A DNA stretch of 64,000 nucleotides, taken from contig JAEVYS010000120.1 of assembly GCA_023392635.1 (NCBI GenBank), forward strand, positions 1 to 64,000, read 5' to 3'. This DNA is from Actinomycetes bacterium. Lineage in GTDB: Bacteria; Actinomycetota; Actinomycetes; Propionibacteriales; Propionibacteriaceae. Under the pieces are notes generated by a model, which had not been told where the DNA came from, searched no databases, and saw only the letters and a program-made list of their open reading frames with translations. Made by a program: the position numbers and the translations under genes. The stretch's first letter is position 1, and each line of letters begins with the position of its first letter. Below are positions 17,286 to 24,351 of this stretch, in pieces.

Positions 17286-18166
17286 CAGACCTCCAGGAAC
17301 TCGAGCAGGCAGCCGACCACCGCGTCCGGCTGGTCGTAGAACGGGATGTGGCCGGCCCCCTCGATGATCCGGAGCCGGGCATCAGGGAGCGCCCGGGCGG
17401 CGCGGGCACCCCGCTCCGCGGAGAAGACGCGGTCGTTGGCCCCCCAGATCACGAGGGAGGGGACGCGGAGGCGGCTCAACTGCGCGTCGCGGAACGGGAT
17501 CACCGCCTTGACGTTTCCGTGGAGTGCGGGACGCCGGCCGCCGCGCGCACGACACACCTCGGCGGCGTAGCGCAACAGGCCGTCGTGGAGGGTCGTCGGA
17601 TTCTCCACGAACGTGGTGTGCATCCGCCGCGCCGTTGTCTCGCCGGGGGCGACCTGGAACACGACGCTGCGGAACAGGGGCGCGGGCGGTAGGTTCCAAC
17701 CGAGTCCGGCAGGGCTCACCAGCGCGAGCCGGTCGATTCGGGACGGATGGTCGAGCGCCAGTTGGAGCGCTATCGCCCCGCCGAGGGAGTGTCCGACGAG
17801 AGCGGCCCGGCCCAGGCTCAGCGCATCCAGGAAGCCGCTGAGCCACGACGCGAAGTACCGCCGGTCGTAAGGGCCGCGTGGCTTGTCTGTGGCTCCGAAG
17901 CCGACCACGTCGGGGGCGATGACGCGGAACCGCCGCGCGAGCCGCGGGATGATCGATGACCAGGCCACGGCGCCCGAACCGCCGCCGTGGACCAGCACCA
18001 TGGGGGCGCCGGCGCCGGCCGTCAGGAAGTGGGTGTTGATTCCGTGCACGTCGACGCACGTCGACTCGACCGGGCAGGCACGGCCCGAGGAATTCCAGCC
18101 GGCAATCTCGGCGTCCTGCCAGAGCCGCAGTGGATCGCTGCCCCGCTCGCCCTGTGCCGCCCGCAC
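17285..18166 (-). CDS. Alpha/beta-hydrolase
   Basis: The 293-residue protein has the alpha/beta-hydrolase core: oxyanion region VLVHGGGSG, nucleophile elbow GHSLGG with Ser127, acid in VIWGANDRVF and base in EGAGHIPFYD. No signal peptide is evident, so it should be cytoplasmic. About 40 N-terminal residues precede the core, and the exact start is uncertain. It is the first gene of a two-gene unit with the CDP-alcohol transferase, suggesting an esterase or lipid-related role, but nothing fixes the substrate. Confidence 0.87.
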   Translation of the reverse strand: MRAAQGERGSDPLRLWQDAEIAGWNSSGRACPVESTCVDVHGINTHFLTAGAGAPMVLVHGGGSGAVAWSSIIPRLARRFRVIAPDVVGFGATDKPRGPYDRRYFASWLSGFLDALSLGRAALVGHSLGGAIALQLALDHPSRIDRLALVSPAGLGWNLPPAPLFRSVVFQVAPGETTARRMHTTFVENPTTLHDGLLRYAAEVCRARGGRRPALHGNVKAVIPFRDAQLSRLRVPSLVIWGANDRVFSAERGARAARALPDARLRIIEGAGHIPFYDQPDAVVGCLLEFLEV

Positions 18167-18303
18167 GGTGCCCGCCGAACCCGAGCGTCAAGAATGCGAC
18201 GACCGCGTATTCCGCTCGCTCGCTTCCTCCTCAAAGGTACAGCGGACGCGTTCCCCGCCGGGCCCGCTCTGCCGAATTGCCGGCACCGCGGCCACCGGTG
18301 TGC

Positions 18304-19236
18304 TCAGCGGGGACAGGTACCGAGCTTGACCGCTCCGAGCACGAACTCGCAGCGCTCGACGTGACTGATCTCGGGCAGCGCGTCGTCGTTGGAGACGGTC
18401 TCGACGACGGGCACGGCCTGCAGGTAGGGCCAGCCCCACTTGCCGTCGGCGTCCGCGCGCGTCTTGCAGCCGGTGCCGCACTTCTTGTACCGCACCTTGG
18501 TGGTGTCGATGAACGTGCTGAGGTCGTGGCAGGTCGCGGAGGCGGCACCGGTCAGCTTCGTGTTGAGGCACACCGCGTTGTACAAGGTGACGTGCATGTT
18601 CACGCACGACAGGTAGTCCTTGTTGTTGCCGCAGATCCTCCGCTTCAGCTCCTTGAGCTCGTACTGCCCGGTGAGCGCCTCGCGAGACGTCGCCTCGCGA
18701 GCCTGCTGGTCGACGACCGTGGTGGCGTAGCCGTTGTTGACGCCGGCGGACCACAGACCTGCCCCGACCAGGCACGCCGCCAGGGCGGTGACGACCGCGG
18801 CGAGCACTGCGGGCAGCCAGCGCGAACCGCGCTTCGGGGCCACGCCAGGAGCGATCGGCGGCAGGGCCGCCGTCGACGGCGCGCCCCCGCGCGCCGACGC
18901 CCACTGCCTCACCCGGGGATCGGGGTCGGCGGCCATGAGCGACAGCAGTGGCGACGGCGTCGCGGGATCGGCGGCGATGCGCGAGCGTCCGTCCGCACCC
19001 CAGAACGCGAGCACGCTGCTCGGTCGACCGAGGGTCCAGTAGGGCGGTCCCACCGGCGCGACACCATCGCCGCGGGCCGCGGCTTCCGCGTGCAGCCCCT
19101 GCCAGTTGATCGTCGGGTCGCCGTGATAGGTCTGCAACAAGCCGTCAGCTGCGCCGATGGTCGTGCCATCGGCGCCGGCGGTGTCGACGAGCATCGCTCG
19201 GACCCTGGTCGTTGGGTCGGGTGCGTCCATGGTCAT
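18304..19236 (-). CDS. Membrane protein: variant Leu-rich repeat plus Cys-rich exterior
   Basis: The 310-residue protein is not assigned to a named family. Residues about 80-115 (PSPLLSLMAADPDPRVRQW) resemble the variant leucine-rich repeat unit with its DPDPRVR core. One transmembrane helix follows at about 140-163. The C-terminal 145 residues would lie outside the cell and contain eight cysteines spaced for four disulfides (CGNN, SCVN, VCLN, TCHD, CGTGC, RCEF, TCPR). The topology is thus N-terminal sensor or scaffold inside and an oxidised domain outside. The second Met at 19230 has a better ribosome site and may be the true start. It is flanked by unrelated genes. Confidence 0.7.
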   Translation of the reverse strand: MTMDAPDPTTRVRAMLVDTAGADGTTIGAADGLLQTYHGDPTINWQGLHAEAAARGDGVAPVGPPYWTLGRPSSVLAFWGADGRSRIAADPATPSPLLSLMAADPDPRVRQWASARGGAPSTAALPPIAPGVAPKRGSRWLPAVLAAVVTALAACLVGAGLWSAGVNNGYATTVVDQQAREATSREALTGQYELKELKRRICGNNKDYLSCVNMHVTLYNAVCLNTKLTGAASATCHDLSTFIDTTKVRYKKCGTGCKTRADADGKWGWPYLQAVPVVETVSNDDALPEISHVERCEFVLGAVKLGTCPR

Positions 19237-19273
19237 CCTGTCGCGTCCGTGCCGGTCTCGATGTGGCGGCAGC

Positions 19274-20119
19274 CTAGCCGCCTGTCACGACGGGGTGCGT
19301 GACCACAGCGAACGTGGTGGCGTCCTCGCGGTACGGCGCTCCGGCGACGTCTCCGTACAGGTCCGGCGCAGCGAGACCTGCGGCCTGCAGTTCGCCGCTC
19401 ACCTCATCGGCGGTGAGGCAGTGCATCCAGTTCCAGAATTCCCGGGTCGTGTCGTCCTTGCGGATCGAGTACCGGTTCAGCACCAGTCGCAGCTCCGGGT
19501 AGGTCCAGGTCTCGTGCCGACCGAGGTACGGCGACTCGGCCCAGAAGCCCCCGTCGAGATCCACTTCCTCGGCCACGGCATCTGCGCACTCGGCGAAGCG
19601 GGGCGCCGCCGTGACGTCGAACAGCAGCCGGCCGCCGGGTTCGAGCGAAGTGCGGACGCGCGCCAGCAGGCCGGACCGCTGCGCAGGGCTCAGCGCGCAA
19701 TAGTCCTCGAAGACCAGCAGCGCGGCGTCGTACCCGCGCCCGAGGTCGTCGCGGAGGTAGTTGGCGTGCCGGAACCGCGCAGGCAGCGACTCCTCGTCGG
19801 CGGACTGCTTCGCGTGCGCCACCGAGCGGCGGGACGCGTCCACACCGTCCACCTCGATTCCCCGCCGCGCCAGCCGGACGGCATACAGGCCGGGCCCACA
19901 GCCCAGGTCGAGCACGCGCGAGCCCGCGGCGAGGCGGAGCACGCCGGCAATCCATTCCACCGAACGGTCGATGAACGCGTGCGGACGAGACGCCAGGGGG
20001 AACTCCGGATCGAGGTGGGCGCCGAGCAGGTGGCGGGAGATGTGCGGGTCGTCCCAGAACTCCGGCGTCGTGAAGGCGCTGAAGGGCTCCGGGCGAGACG
20101 ACGAGGCGCCGGCGGTCAT
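19274..20119 (-). CDS. SAM-dependent methyltransferase
   Basis: From the ATG at 20119, which overlaps the stop of the DUF2500 gene (ATGA), the protein has 281 residues. Residues about 65-160 form a class I methyltransferase fold: motif I VLDLGCGPGLY, the acidic end of strand 2 in VDGVDASRRS and a following RLLFDVTAAP. The C-terminal half is an insertion or cap. The substrate is unknown; it is co-translated with a small membrane protein. Confidence 0.87.
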   Translation of the reverse strand: MTAGASSSRPEPFSAFTTPEFWDDPHISRHLLGAHLDPEFPLASRPHAFIDRSVEWIAGVLRLAAGSRVLDLGCGPGLYAVRLARRGIEVDGVDASRRSVAHAKQSADEESLPARFRHANYLRDDLGRGYDAALLVFEDYCALSPAQRSGLLARVRTSLEPGGRLLFDVTAAPRFAECADAVAEEVDLDGGFWAESPYLGRHETWTYPELRLVLNRYSIRKDDTTREFWNWMHCLTADEVSGELQAAGLAAPDLYGDVAGAPYREDATTFAVVTHPVVTGG

Positions 20120-20472
20120 CGCATGATCTCCCTGGTGAAGCCGAGGTAGCGCGGACCCCGCCACGCCAGCGTGCCGTGGTCGCCGACGACGAGCAGTCCC
20201 GATTCCGGCCCCGACACCTCAAGCTCGACGCGGCGGCCGTCGTTGAACTGGAAGGTCACGTAATAGCGCTGGCCCGCCGGTCCACGCTCGACCGCCTCGA
20301 TGTGGGTGCGCTTGTCGAGGACGACCGCTTCGTCGTTGCGCAGCGGCGATGCGTCGGCCTGCGCGTGACGGCGGGCGACGCGGAGGACTGCCACGACAGC
20401 CGGGACCAGCACGAGGATCACGATCGTGACGGCCACGGCGATCATGATCACGACGAAAGCGCTGCCCATCAT
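20116..20472 (-). CDS. DUF2500 family membrane protein
   Basis: The protein has one N-terminal transmembrane helix (FVVIMIAVAVTIVILVLVP) and a C-terminal beta domain with RTHIEA, YYVTFQFNDGRRVELEV and LVVGDHGTLAWRGPRYLGF, which is the DUF2500 pattern. I place the start at 20472 (118 residues) because a TATGGT -10 box (20480-20485) ends seven bases upstream, suggesting a leaderless mRNA; in-frame starts further up have no ribosome site. Function of the family is unknown. It is translationally coupled to the methyltransferase. Confidence 0.75.
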   Translation of the reverse strand: MMGSAFVVIMIAVAVTIVILVLVPAVVAVLRVARRHAQADASPLRNDEAVVLDKRTHIEAVERGPAGQRYYVTFQFNDGRRVELEVSGPESGLLVVGDHGTLAWRGPRYLGFTREIMR

Positions 20473-20558
20473 GACGTGCACCATAACCGGGTCGGACGCC
20501 CCGCGTCTGGACAGGATTGCGCTTCCGGGCGCTCCGACCGCCACGTCAGGATGGACGC

Positions 20559-20984
20559 ATGGAGCAGAGCATCACGATCGACATCGCCGCAGCGCCCGAA
20601 CGGGTCTGGGACGTGCTCAGCGACGTCGAGCGCTGGCCGGAGTGGACCCCGACGGTGACCTCGGTGAAGCGGCTCGACGACGGCCCGTTCCGGGTCGGGA
20701 GCAGGGCGAGAGTGGACCAGCCACGCCTCCGGCAGACCGTGTATGTCGTGACCCAATTGGCTGCCGGCCGCTCGTTCACGTGGGTGGCGAGGGGTCCGGG
20801 ACTGGTTACGACCGCCCGTCACGAGCTCGAGCCCGCCGCCGGCGGCGGCACCCGGGTGCGCCTGTCCGTGACACAGGCAGGCTGGCTGGGCTCCCTGGTG
20901 GGCCGGCTGTACCGGAGACTGACCGACCGGTACCTCACCAATGAGGCGAACGGGCTGAGGGCGGCGAGCGAGGCAGCCGCGTGA
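20559..20984 (+). CDS. SRPBCC (START-like) family protein
   Basis: The 141-residue protein has the SRPBCC pattern: IDIAAAPERVWDVLSDVERWPEW at the N-terminus, a central beta sheet and a long C-terminal helix ending in YLTNEANGLRAASE. These folds bind hydrophobic ligands in a deep pocket, as in polyketide cyclases and START domains. No biosynthetic genes are adjacent, so its role is open. It diverges from the DUF2500 gene. Confidence 0.85.
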   Translation: MEQSITIDIAAAPERVWDVLSDVERWPEWTPTVTSVKRLDDGPFRVGSRARVDQPRLRQTVYVVTQLAAGRSFTWVARGPGLVTTARHELEPAAGGGTRVRLSVTQAGWLGSLVGRLYRRLTDRYLTNEANGLRAASEAAA

Positions 20985-21034
20985 CCACGGCCGGGTGAGA
21001 ACCCGGGGCCGCGGGCTGCGGTCATCCCAAGGGA

Positions 21035-21811
21035 TCAGGCGGCGAAGGCACCGGGCGTCGTGCCGAGGATCCGCCGGAAGTGCCGGGAGAGGTGCGCCTG
21101 GTCGTGGAAGCCGACGGTGACGGCCGCGTCCGCGATGCTCGTACCCCGGGCGATCAGGCGGCGGGCCGCGTCCACGCGGCGGCTCGTCACGTACCGGTGC
21201 GGCGGAATGCCGTAGGCGTCGGAGAACGCACGGACGAGGTGGCTGGGATGGACCCCGAGTTCCTCGGCCGCCCCGGCGATCGTGACCGGTTCGGAGAGGC
21301 GCTCGTCGAGCAGGGTCCTCAAACGGCGCGCGAGGGGCGCGTCAGGTCGGCGGTCAGGGCTGGTGCCGAGCCGGCGGCGGATCGTGTCGGCCAGGGACAG
21401 TACGGCCGTCTCCGCCGCCAGGGCGTCCCCGGGGGAGCCCAGCGCGTCGTGCAGCTCGTCGACCACGGCCAGGGCGCTCCCGCCGGGGATGGTCGGGTTT
21501 CGTGCCGCCGCACCGATGCAGCGGTCGGGCAGCCAGCCGGCGTCCAGGTAGAGCACGCGCTTGCGGAAGCCACGCCCGCTCACCGCCGAGCGGCCGTCGT
21601 GCGGGACGCCCGGAGGCAGGATCGTGATCGCACCGGGAAGCGCCCCGTGGGCCGTCCCTTCGAGGTCGTAGGTGACCGCGCCCTCGTCCACGAGGAGCAC
21701 GGTCCAGTCATCGTGCGTGTGCAGGGGATAGGCATGGTGGTCGAAGGTGGCGTGCAGCACCTCGCGCACCAGTGGGACGTCAGGGTGCCAGGCGCGCACC
21801 GAGTCGGTCAT
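21035..21811 (-). CDS. AraC-family transcriptional regulator
   Basis: The protein (258 residues from the ATG at 21811) has an N-terminal cupin-like AraC sensor domain (HAYPLHTHDDWTVLLV, then LPPGVPHDG) and a C-terminal AraC DNA-binding domain with two helix-turn-helix units (TIAGAAEELGVHPSHLVRAF and SIADAAVTVGFHDQAHLSRH). The start is supported by a TACGTT box seven bases upstream, implying a leaderless mRNA. It diverges from a DUF2000 gene, a common pairing, and probably regulates it. Confidence 0.9.
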   Translation of the reverse strand: MTDSVRAWHPDVPLVREVLHATFDHHAYPLHTHDDWTVLLVDEGAVTYDLEGTAHGALPGAITILPPGVPHDGRSAVSGRGFRKRVLYLDAGWLPDRCIGAAARNPTIPGGSALAVVDELHDALGSPGDALAAETAVLSLADTIRRRLGTSPDRRPDAPLARRLRTLLDERLSEPVTIAGAAEELGVHPSHLVRAFSDAYGIPPHRYVTSRRVDAARRLIARGTSIADAAVTVGFHDQAHLSRHFRRILGTTPGAFAA

Positions 21812-21817
21812 GCAAGA

Positions 21818-21823
21818 AACGTA
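21818..21823 (-). promoter_or_regulatory. -10 box of the AraC gene
   Basis: Read on the minus strand the sequence is TACGTT, fitting TANNNT, and it ends six bases before the ATG at 21811. This supports the shorter start for the AraC gene and a leaderless transcript. Confidence 0.45.
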
Positions 21824-21860
21824 CAAGACGGTCGCGAGGGCGGCCGGGGAGGATCACCGC

Positions 21861-22301
21861 ATGCACTCCCCGCCCGACGCCGCCGCTCCCGTCCGCTTCG
21901 ACACGAAGGTGGTCGTGCTGCTGAGGGACGGCCTCCTGCGGTGGCAGGAGCTGAACGTGACCGCGTTCCTGATGAGCGCGATCGCCACCAGCGAACCCCA
22001 CCTGGTCGGTGAGACGTACCGGGACGCCGACGGCAACGACTACCTGCCGATGCTGCGGCAGCCGGTGATGGTCATGACGGCGGACGGCGCGACCCTGGCC
22101 GCGGCCCGTACCCGTGCGCTGGGACGCGGGGTCGCGCTGGCCATCTACACCGAGGACCTGTTCTCGACAGGGCACGACGCCGCGAACCGCGCCGCGGTGG
22201 CCGCGGTCGCCGCCGCCGAGCTGAACCTGGTCGGCGTCGCCGTCCGCGGCCCGCGCAACGCGGTGGACCGGATCGTCAAGGGAGCGGGCCTCCACGCGTG
22301 A
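21861..22301 (+). CDS. DUF2000 family protein
   Basis: The 146-residue protein matches DUF2000: TKVVVLLRDGLLRWQELNV near the N-terminus, YLPMLRQPVMVMTADG in the middle and LNLVGVAVRGPRNAVDRIVKG at the end. The biochemical role of the family is not established. GGGGAGGA lies before the ATG. It is divergent from an AraC regulator that likely controls it. Its last 26 bases overlap the convergent MNT-like gene. Confidence 0.85.
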   Translation: MHSPPDAAAPVRFDTKVVVLLRDGLLRWQELNVTAFLMSAIATSEPHLVGETYRDADGNDYLPMLRQPVMVMTADGATLAAARTRALGRGVALAIYTEDLFSTGHDAANRAAVAAVAAAELNLVGVAVRGPRNAVDRIVKGAGLHA

Positions 22302-22587
22302 GCGATCCTGTGCCCGAGCCCCTCTGAGAAGAGTCGACGACCAGACGGACCGGACGACCGACCAGGGCAGCGATCTCGTGCTCGACACGGCCGAGATCGG
22401 CCGGCCCGGCGCCAGCGGGACGGGCATCGTCCACGCGCAACGGGAACGGCGTGCCGGTCGGGGTGTCCGCCCCGCTGGCGAGCGGTTCGTCCAGCCGCGG
22501 CGAGGCCAGACCATTGCGTCCGAGGATGCTGAGCACCTCGTCGCGATAGAGCGAGATGGGGTCGAGCGGCGCGAAGTCCCGTGTCAC
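22276..22587 (-). CDS. Degenerate MNT-type nucleotidyltransferase-like protein
   Basis: The 103-residue protein aligns by eye with the minimal nucleotidyltransferases of toxin-antitoxin pairs: YRDEVLSILGRNGLASPRL corresponds to their first helix and turn, and DLGRVEHEIAALVGRPVRLV to their last helix and strand. The catalytic motif between them (GS-x-ARG ... SDxDLxV) is lost, reading EPLASGADTPTGTPFPLRVD here, so neither the GS nor the DxD pair remains. It should not transfer nucleotides. No HEPN-type partner is beside it. It could be a relic or a binding-only antitoxin descendant. It is unclear whether it is expressed. Confidence 0.5.
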   Translation of the reverse strand: MTRDFAPLDPISLYRDEVLSILGRNGLASPRLDEPLASGADTPTGTPFPLRVDDARPAGAGPADLGRVEHEIAALVGRPVRLVVDSSQRGSGTGSLTRGGPLP

Positions 22588-22629
22588 TCAGCCATGGTGC
22601 CCTGCGGCTCCGCAAGCCCGGACGGGGGC

Positions 22630-22881
22630 TCAGCCCACGTAGTGCCCCTCCGTGCACATCGTGCTGCCCGGGGGCACGAGATGACCTTGGGAACACGTGC
22701 GGACCGGCGACGTGCTCTCCCCCTGGAGAGTGGAGATCAAGTCGCCGATCGCCTGACCGGTGCGACGGGTCTGCCCCGCGAGGATCTCGATCTGCGATTT
22801 CGGCTCCGGTTCGGTCGTGGTCGCCGGCGGCGGCGCCTGCTTGCCGAACAGGATGTCGTTCCAGTCCTTCTTCTCCGTCAC
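22630..22881 (-). CDS. Small protein with paired C-x2-GH motifs
   Basis: The 83-residue protein is of no family I recognise. It has a hydrophilic N-terminus (KKDWNDILFGKQ), a Pro/Thr/Glu linker, an amphipathic segment (QIEILAGQTRRTGQAIGDLI), and a C-terminus with two matching CxxGH units: CSQGHLVPPGSTMCTEGHYVG in pieces. Two Cys and two His would make a compact zinc site. G/C-rich third positions and an AGAAGGGGG site before the ATG support a real gene. Confidence 0.6.
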   Translation of the reverse strand: MTEKKDWNDILFGKQAPPPATTTEPEPKSQIEILAGQTRRTGQAIGDLISTLQGESTSPVRTCSQGHLVPPGSTMCTEGHYVG

Positions 22882-22981
22882 GCCGACCCCCTTCTCCTGC
22901 CGAAACCAATCGTCATCCCGGCGCGGTGAAGTCGCTAGTCAGCACGGTTGCTGAGCACCCGGCGAGCCGGACGGCCGGACC

Positions 22982-23812
22982 CTACACCGTGAGGTTCACG
23001 TCCCCGGCGCCGGTGCGGGCGGCGACCTTGATGTAGGGCTCCCCGGGCGCGGGCTCGCCGTGGGAAGGGACGCGGCTGCGGACTTCACCCACGCCGGTGG
23101 ACAGGTCCTGCCACACGGCGACCGTGGTCGGCACCTGGATGGTGAGGTCCCCCATGCCCGTGCGGACCTCCGCGGAGCCGCCGTCGACGACTGCGTGCAC
23201 GTCGCCGGCGCCCGAGACGATGGACAGCTCCCCGTGCGAGGAGCCCACATGGATGTCGCCGGTCCCGGTGCGGATCTCGAGGCGCCCGGTGCAGTCCTCC
23301 ACCGATACGTCACCGGCGCCCGTGTTGAGGCTGGCGGCGCCGGCGCGGGCCAGGCGGATGTCGCCGGCCCCCGTGGAGATCACCGCGCTCTCGCTCGACT
23401 CAACGGCGATGTCGCCGGCGCCGGTCCTGGCCGTCGTCCGCCCGCCGCGTCCATCGACCCGGATCCCACCCTGGCGCGTGTCGACGGACACGGACGCTTC
23501 CGGCGGGCAGTGCACGTCGACGTCGACGGCGAGTCCCCCGCCCAGCGCCAGGGAGAAGGAGCCGAGGCTGAACGAGAAGCCGGGGCTCCCGTCCGCTGGC
23601 AGGCGGGGAATAGTGACCGTCACCCGGTTGCCGTCCGCGCGCGAGTCGACCGCTTCGAAGTCCGCGGGCTGGTTGCTGGTGAGGGTGACGCGGATCTGTC
23701 CGGGACCCGCGTCGTGGACGACGCGGATGTCACCCCGGTGGTTGTTGACGGTGAGTTCGGGCAGCCCGTCGAGCGTGTACTCGATGGTGTGGGTGTGCGT
23801 CATCGTGGTCAT
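22982..23812 (-). CDS. DUF4097 beta-strand repeat protein
   Basis: The 276-residue protein is a DUF4097 member: from residue 15 onward it is a regular run of short strands with recurring GAGDI/GAGDV/GTGDI turns (RTGAGDIAVESS, STGAGDIRLARAG, NTGAGDVSVEDC, RTGTGDIHVGSS, VSGAGDVHAV, RTGMGDLTIQV), giving a right-handed beta-solenoid. There is no signal peptide, so it should be cytoplasmic. Family function is poorly known; some relatives act in envelope-stress responses. It follows a ribbon-helix-helix gene by 10 bases and is cotranscribed with it. Confidence 0.88.
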   Translation of the reverse strand: MTTMTHTHTIEYTLDGLPELTVNNHRGDIRVVHDAGPGQIRVTLTSNQPADFEAVDSRADGNRVTVTIPRLPADGSPGFSFSLGSFSLALGGGLAVDVDVHCPPEASVSVDTRQGGIRVDGRGGRTTARTGAGDIAVESSESAVISTGAGDIRLARAGAASLNTGAGDVSVEDCTGRLEIRTGTGDIHVGSSHGELSIVSGAGDVHAVVDGGSAEVRTGMGDLTIQVPTTVAVWQDLSTGVGEVRSRVPSHGEPAPGEPYIKVAARTGAGDVNLTV

Positions 23813-23822
23813 GGTGTGCTCC

Positions 23823-24281
23823 TCAGGCCCAGCCGGAGATCCGACGGGACGAACGATGGGACGTGTTCTCTGGTGTGGTGGCGCGGCGCAGCGCCTGGAC
23901 GATCCAGGTGTTCAGGGACTGGCCCGCTGCCTGCGCGGCGGTCTCGGCCCGTCGCTTGACGGCCTCCGGCAGCCGGACGGTGACGCGCGCGGAGTTGTCG
24001 TCATCGCCCGGTTCGACCTCGGGCGCCACGACGGTGGCTTCGTCGCGGACGATGTGCCAGGCGGGTTCGCGTCCCTCCATGCGGACGGTGATCACCGGAC
24101 CGTCGAGCTCGGCCGTGAGCTGCGCCGCCACATCGCTGAGCAGCTGGACCATGGCGAGCCGGAGTCCCGGCTCCAGAGCGGCCGCGACCCGATGGGTCAG
24201 CTCCCGGGTCGGCTCGTCGGCCAGCGCCGTGGCGCGGTCGAGGTCGCGAGCGACGGCCTCGAGGTATGGAGTCAGTTGCAT
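23823..24281 (-). CDS. Ribbon-helix-helix regulator upstream of DUF4097
   Basis: The 152-residue protein ends in a ribbon-helix-helix domain: SARVTVRLPEAVKRRAETAA forms the strand and first helix, QSLNTWIVQALRRA the second, as in HicB-type antitoxins and Arc. The N-terminal 95 residues (LEAVARDLDRATALADEP... and an ITVRMEGREPAWHIV strand pair) are a separate sensing or oligomerisation domain. No toxin is adjacent; the partner gene is the DUF4097 protein. Several TGATG/CATCA half-sites just upstream suggest autoregulation. Confidence 0.8.
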   Translation of the reverse strand: MQLTPYLEAVARDLDRATALADEPTRELTHRVAAALEPGLRLAMVQLLSDVAAQLTAELDGPVITVRMEGREPAWHIVRDEATVVAPEVEPGDDDNSARVTVRLPEAVKRRAETAAQAAGQSLNTWIVQALRRATTPENTSHRSSRRISGWA

Positions 24282-24288
24282 GGCACTA

Positions 24289-24330
24289 TGATGACATCAC
24301 AGCGGCATCATGGCAATGCCCTCTGATGCC
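24289..24330. promoter_or_regulatory. Candidate operator of the RHH/DUF4097 operon
   Basis: Immediately upstream of the RHH start are the 11-base palindrome TGATGACATCA (24289-24299) and an inverted pair GGCATCA (24304-24310) / TGATGCC (24324-24330). The repeated TGATG/CATCA half-site is what a tetrameric ribbon-helix-helix repressor would bind. The position over the promoter fits autorepression; binding is inferred. Confidence 0.5.
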
Positions 24331-24351
24331 ACACGTGGCGAGTCGCGGGAG

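Noticed and set aside
22378..22929. A 183-codon plus-strand frame
   Set aside because: It is antisense to two small minus-strand genes and has no domain pattern.
23100..23760. Repeated GAGDI/GTGDI-coding blocks as a DNA repeat or CRISPR-like array
   Set aside because: The repeats are protein-level turns of the DUF4097 solenoid with diverged DNA.
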